This document shows positions 61,727 to 64,000 of a stretch of DNA of 64,000 nt, one piece after another. The stretch comes from an uncultured Dysosmobacter sp. (GTDB lineage Bacteria > Bacillota > Clostridia > Oscillospirales > Oscillospiraceae). Made by a program: the position numbers and the translations under genes. Under the pieces are notes generated by a model, which had not been told where the DNA came from, ran no database searches, and saw only the letters and a list, made by a program, of their open reading frames with translations. The stretch covers positions 62,001 to 126,000 of the forward strand of contig NZ_CANRKH010000004.1 of NCBI RefSeq assembly GCF_947631165.1, given 5' to 3'. The first letter of the stretch is position 1. Each line of letters starts with the position of its first letter.

Positions 61727-62278
61727 TTATTGAATGGTTCTTCCAAGCTCATAGGCTTGCTCAAGCTCGGGTTTTCCCGCAATGTCGCCTACATCCCCGT
61801 TGCCCCCAGCGAGAACGGCTCCCAGGTTGTTCCACTGCAAATGCTCCATCAGGTGGTTGAAGTAGAGCAGTACATCATCAAAACCATTTCCCTCAGCCGC
61901 CATCAAAAGGGCACATGCTCTGCCGTGTCCACGGAGCAGATTGCCGTCGCCTTCCTCCAGGGCAAACAGGCGGTCAACCGCCGTTCTGATCTGACCGCTC
62001 ATATTCCAATAATAAAGCGGTGTTGCCAGCACAATTACATCGCAGTCCTTGACAGCAGGATAGATCTGCGACATATCATCCTTTTGGACACAGGGGCATG
62101 CCCGGCTGCTGTGGCCGCCAAAGCAGCCCTTACAGCCGTTGATATCCATGTTGTCAAGGAAAAATTCAGTCACTGTATTACCAGCGCTTTCCGCGCCCTC
62201 AGTGAATCTCTTTACCAATGCGGAAGTATTCCCGTTTCTGCGGGGACTTCCATTCAATATCACAATTTTCTTTGCCAT
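61727..62278 (-). CDS. Flavodoxin-fold NAD(P)H-dependent FMN reductase
   Basis: A 183-residue FMN-binding protein: the N-terminal phosphate loop ILNGSPRRNGNTS, the Cys-rich segment GCKGCFGGHSSRACPC, and TPLYYWNMSGQIRTAVDRL. This is the iron-sulfur-flavoprotein/NADPH-dependent FMN reductase type common in anaerobes. It lies 20 bp after a paralog (about 40 percent similar by eye) and both are divergent from an HxlR regulator. Confidence 0.88.
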   Translation of the reverse strand: MAKKIVILNGSPRRNGNTSALVKRFTEGAESAGNTVTEFFLDNMDINGCKGCFGGHSSRACPCVQKDDMSQIYPAVKDCDVIVLATPLYYWNMSGQIRTAVDRLFALEEGDGNLLRGHGRACALLMAAEGNGFDDVLLYFNHLMEHLQWNNLGAVLAGGNGDVGDIAGKPELEQAYELGRTIQ

Positions 62279-62298
62279 ACTTGTAATCGTCCCTTCGC

Positions 62299-62844
62299 TT
62301 AAATCTTCTCTGCCAGCGCAGCGGCCTGTTTGCAGCCGTCCGTTTTTTCAATGTCTCCGGTGTTCAAAACGCCGGGAACCAGCACCTCGCCAACCATTTT
62401 CCATTTCATCAAAGCGGCGGAACGTTCGATTGGAATACGTACACCGTCCATAACAGACATATCATTTTCTTCACAGCAGGTGATCAGGGCACATTCCTTG
62501 CCTGCAATATCCTTACCTGCCACACAGAAAGAAAACAATTTATCAATGACACCCTTGATCTGTGCCGGAATGGAATACCAGTAGACAGGTGTGGTAAAGA
62601 CCACTGCATCCGCCTCCAAAATAGCAGGTGCAATGATATTGAAATCGTCATCAAAAGAGCAGGCTTTTCCTGTCTTAAAGCAGGTTTCACAGGCATGGCA
62701 GCCGCCCACATTTTTCATGGCGGCATCAAACCGGGTCACGGTATGGCCCTTTGCTTCTGCTGCTTTGATAAAAGCATCCGTCATGGCAAAACTGTTGCCG
62801 TTCTTACGGGGACTTCCGGTAATCACTACAATTTTCTTACGCAT
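62299..62844 (-). CDS. Flavodoxin-fold NAD(P)H-dependent oxidoreductase
   Basis: A 181-residue paralog of the next gene: VITGSPRKNGNSFAMTDAF, GGCHACETCFKTGKAC and TPVYWYSIPAQIKGVIDKL. It probably reduces quinones, nitro compounds or flavins. GGAGG lies 9 nt before the ATG chosen; an upstream hydrophobic extension reads through promoter DNA and is rejected. It is divergent from the HxlR gene, the usual layout for regulator and target. Confidence 0.9.
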   Translation of the reverse strand: MRKKIVVITGSPRKNGNSFAMTDAFIKAAEAKGHTVTRFDAAMKNVGGCHACETCFKTGKACSFDDDFNIIAPAILEADAVVFTTPVYWYSIPAQIKGVIDKLFSFCVAGKDIAGKECALITCCEENDMSVMDGVRIPIERSAALMKWKMVGEVLVPGVLNTGDIEKTDGCKQAAALAEKI

Positions 62845-62869
62845 AAATATATCCTCCAATTCTGCGGGA

Positions 62870-62898
62870 TTGACTTTTCCCGTTGCTGATATTATAAT
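62870..62898 (+). promoter_or_regulatory. Predicted sigma-A promoter of the HxlR gene
   Basis: TTGACT and a perfect TATAAT with a 17-nt spacer, giving a leader of about 80 nt that holds two palindromes. Confidence 0.7.
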
Positions 62899-62935
62899 CA
62901 TAGCAAGAATAATAGAAAAAACAAGTACGCACATA

Positions 62936-62969
62936 TAAGTATGGTACTTACATTGATGTTAAGTACTTA
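62936..62969. promoter_or_regulatory. Two palindromic HxlR operator candidates
   Basis: TAAGTA-TGG-TACTTA (62936-62950) and TAAGTACTTA (62960-62969) share the half-site TAAGTA. They lie in the divergent region just before the hxlR-type gene. Confidence 0.6.
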
Positions 62970-62987
62970 CCAAAAGGAGAGTGTAAA

Positions 62988-63326
62988 ATGAGTATCGCGT
63001 GCATTAAAGATGCAAAGCTGGAAGAAACCGGGTTCAATTATACAATGTCTCTTATTCAGGGAAAGTATAAAATGTTCATCCTATATGCCTTGATGGGCTT
63101 TGAAATTGTCCGTTTTAATGAGTTGAAAAAGTATATAGGAACGATTTCTTATAAAACTTTAAGTGCCACACTGAAAGAATTAGAAGCAGACGGTCTTGTT
63201 CACCGTGAAGAATATCCGCAAATTCCTCCGAAAGTTGAATACAGTCTAACAGAGCGCGGGAAGTCTCTGATACCAATACTGGACGAAATGTGTGAGTGGG
63301 GTGAAAAAAACCGGCTGGCAAAGTAA
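62988..63326 (+). CDS. HxlR-family transcriptional regulator
   Basis: A 112-residue winged-helix regulator of the HxlR (YodB/YtcD) type: LIQGKYKMFILYALMGFEIVR is shortened here to its core GKYKMFILYAL, then RFNELKKYIGTISYKTLSATL and the wing EYPQIPPKVEYSLTERG. One Cys (Cys5) is near the N-terminus, matching the redox-sensing Cys position of YodB-like members. It is divergent from two flavin reductases, which it likely controls in response to electrophiles or quinones. AAGGAG precedes the ATG. Confidence 0.93.
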   Translation: MSIACIKDAKLEETGFNYTMSLIQGKYKMFILYALMGFEIVRFNELKKYIGTISYKTLSATLKELEADGLVHREEYPQIPPKVEYSLTERGKSLIPILDEMCEWGEKNRLAK

Positions 63327-63360
63327 CTGCGGTGTATACGAAGCAGCACAAACATGAAAT

Positions 63361-63483
63361 GAAATAGTCGGTATCACGAATCTGTTCTTCGCCCCATGCG
63401 TATTCTCTCTGGTATTCTGAAATGATATAGTTTTTTCCATATAAAAAACGCACGGCCGTATTGTCGGCAGAGATACGCCGCAC
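63361..63483 (-). pseudogene. Possible DUF262 N-terminal fragment
   Basis: Minus-strand frame: RRISADNTAVRFLYGKNY, then IISEYQREYAWGEEQIRD. The YQREYAWGEEQ stretch resembles the YQRxYxWxxEQ signature of DUF262 (GmrSD-type) proteins. About 40 residues remain before the frame runs antisense into the HxlR gene. Weak, single-motif call. Confidence 0.35.
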
Positions 63484-63638
63484 ACGCCGGCCACTGTTTG
63501 ACTACTATTTGGGGAAAATGAGATATCCTGCGAGCCATTGCGTTGCAATGGCTCGCAGGATATCGTAAAATTGGCTCAATTTGTACGAAACCAATAAAAC
63601 GCCTGTGCCGCAATGCTTTCCCATTTGACGGTCTGATA

Positions 63639-63684
63639 ACTCCGACTCTGAAGGCCGCTGGTTCGAATCCAGTCGGGCGTACCA
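63639..63684 (+). repeat. Distal attachment repeat (partial tRNA-Arg)
   Basis: 46 bases identical to the 3' part of tRNA-Arg(CCG). The 5' half of a tRNA is missing here, so this is not a functional tRNA but the far end of the island. Confidence 0.9.
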
Positions 63685-64000
63685 TGATAAGTTGACAAAT
63701 TCTTCTCCGCAAAGTAGACCAGCAGATAAGCCAGGACAACTGGACCGTTGAGGCCGACATGTGCGTACCCGCTAAAAAGTACTGGATACTGATATCGTTC
63801 TTTGTGACGGCATGTTTGATCTCCCCGACGCCGATTGCTTCTGTCAGCGCATTCTTTCTGCCTTCCAGTTCCATAAACATCTTTCAGAAAAAACGGCGCA
63901 CCAACAGCAAACCTCTTTTTTGGGCACTCAGCCCTATGTGGTATACATCGGGGGTTTTCCGCCATTTTACCGGTGGTATTGAGGAAAATAAGCGCACCAC
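63685..64000. other. Chromosome beyond the island, no recognised gene
   Basis: Sequence that would have followed the tRNA before integration. Minus-strand frames give hydrophobic pieces such as GLNGPVVLAYLLVYFAEKN and LEGRKNALTEAIGVGEIKHA, but no start, RBS or family is convincing. Confidence 0.4.

Larger units (their letters stand above)
49659..63684. mobile_element. tRNA-Arg-integrated genomic island (about 14 kb, decayed)
   Basis: The region between the two 46-bp direct repeats contains a recombinase remnant close to the tRNA, prophage tail debris, an IS remnant and accessory metabolic genes with lower and uneven GC content. This is the standard footprint of an element inserted into a tRNA 3' end. 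Because its integrase is dead, excision would need another enzyme. Confidence 0.8.

Overview
The window looks like chromosome of a high-GC, endospore-forming, anaerobic Firmicute of the Oscillospiraceae type (class Clostridia). Reasons: a nine-gene V/A-type ATPase operon with a sodium-type rotor ligand set, two sporulation proteins (SpoIIM-like and SpoIIR), flavodiiron protein, Rex, AddAB, RqcH, MrnC, a DivIVA-like protein and ammonia-dependent AsnA. Many genes start at TTG or GTG behind strong Shine-Dalgarno sites. Genus is an inference; no rRNA is present.

Layout. 1-5.6 kb: 5' part of trpS (minus), a LysE-type exporter divergent from a LysR regulator, then gltX-spoIIM-asnA (plus). 5.6-17 kb: flavodiiron protein, the V-ATPase operon atpHIKECFABD (all minus) with a 300-nt hairpin-rich non-coding element wedged between atpF and atpA, and a DivIVA-like gene. 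17.1-20.6 kb is a scar: tRNA-Arg(ACG), a 5'-truncated integrase meeting a 5'-truncated aminotransferase head to head, and a decayed S-layer-homology protein gene preceded by what reads as tandem c-di-GMP-I riboswitches. 20.7-24.7 kb: a VanY-type carboxypeptidase and a two-component operon with a third, anchored protein; both upstream regions share a motif. 24.9-49.5 kb is housekeeping: HMA protein, YigZ, GNAT/XRE pair, HflX, flavin reductase, L31, SRPBCC, AddAB, DUF1643, ABM monooxygenase, VOC, SpoIIR, IspE, DUF1015, ThrH-like phosphatase, antiporter, RqcH-MrnC, a Cys-rich 46-aa peptide, an SLH protein and Rex with two Rex boxes. Two more hairpin-rich intergenic elements lie at 39.85 and 44.63 kb.

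49.66-63.68 kb is a genomic island. A 46-bp perfect copy of the 3' part of tRNA-Arg(CCG) sits 13,980 bp downstream of the intact tRNA, the expected footprint of integration into a tRNA 3' end. Inside are a broken Fic gene, a dead tyrosine recombinase (in-frame TGA, catalytic Tyr replaced by Cys), tail-gene debris of a prophage, a self-contained 35-aa hydrophobic peptide gene (own promoter, RBS and terminator), and a catabolic locus: LacI regulator, exported protein, tripartite tricarboxylate transporter TctCBA, TIM-barrel isomerase-like protein and a Cys-type sulfatase without signal peptide. I read this as import of a small organic sulfate ester, probably a carboxylate, and desulfation in the cytoplasm. 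The island ends with two flavodoxin-fold reductases divergent from an HxlR regulator with two palindromic operator candidates, then the distal repeat.

Most intergenic gaps can be read as promoter, terminator or structured RNA/repeat. The last 300 bases hold nothing I recognise. No CRISPR array, rRNA or intact transposase was seen.
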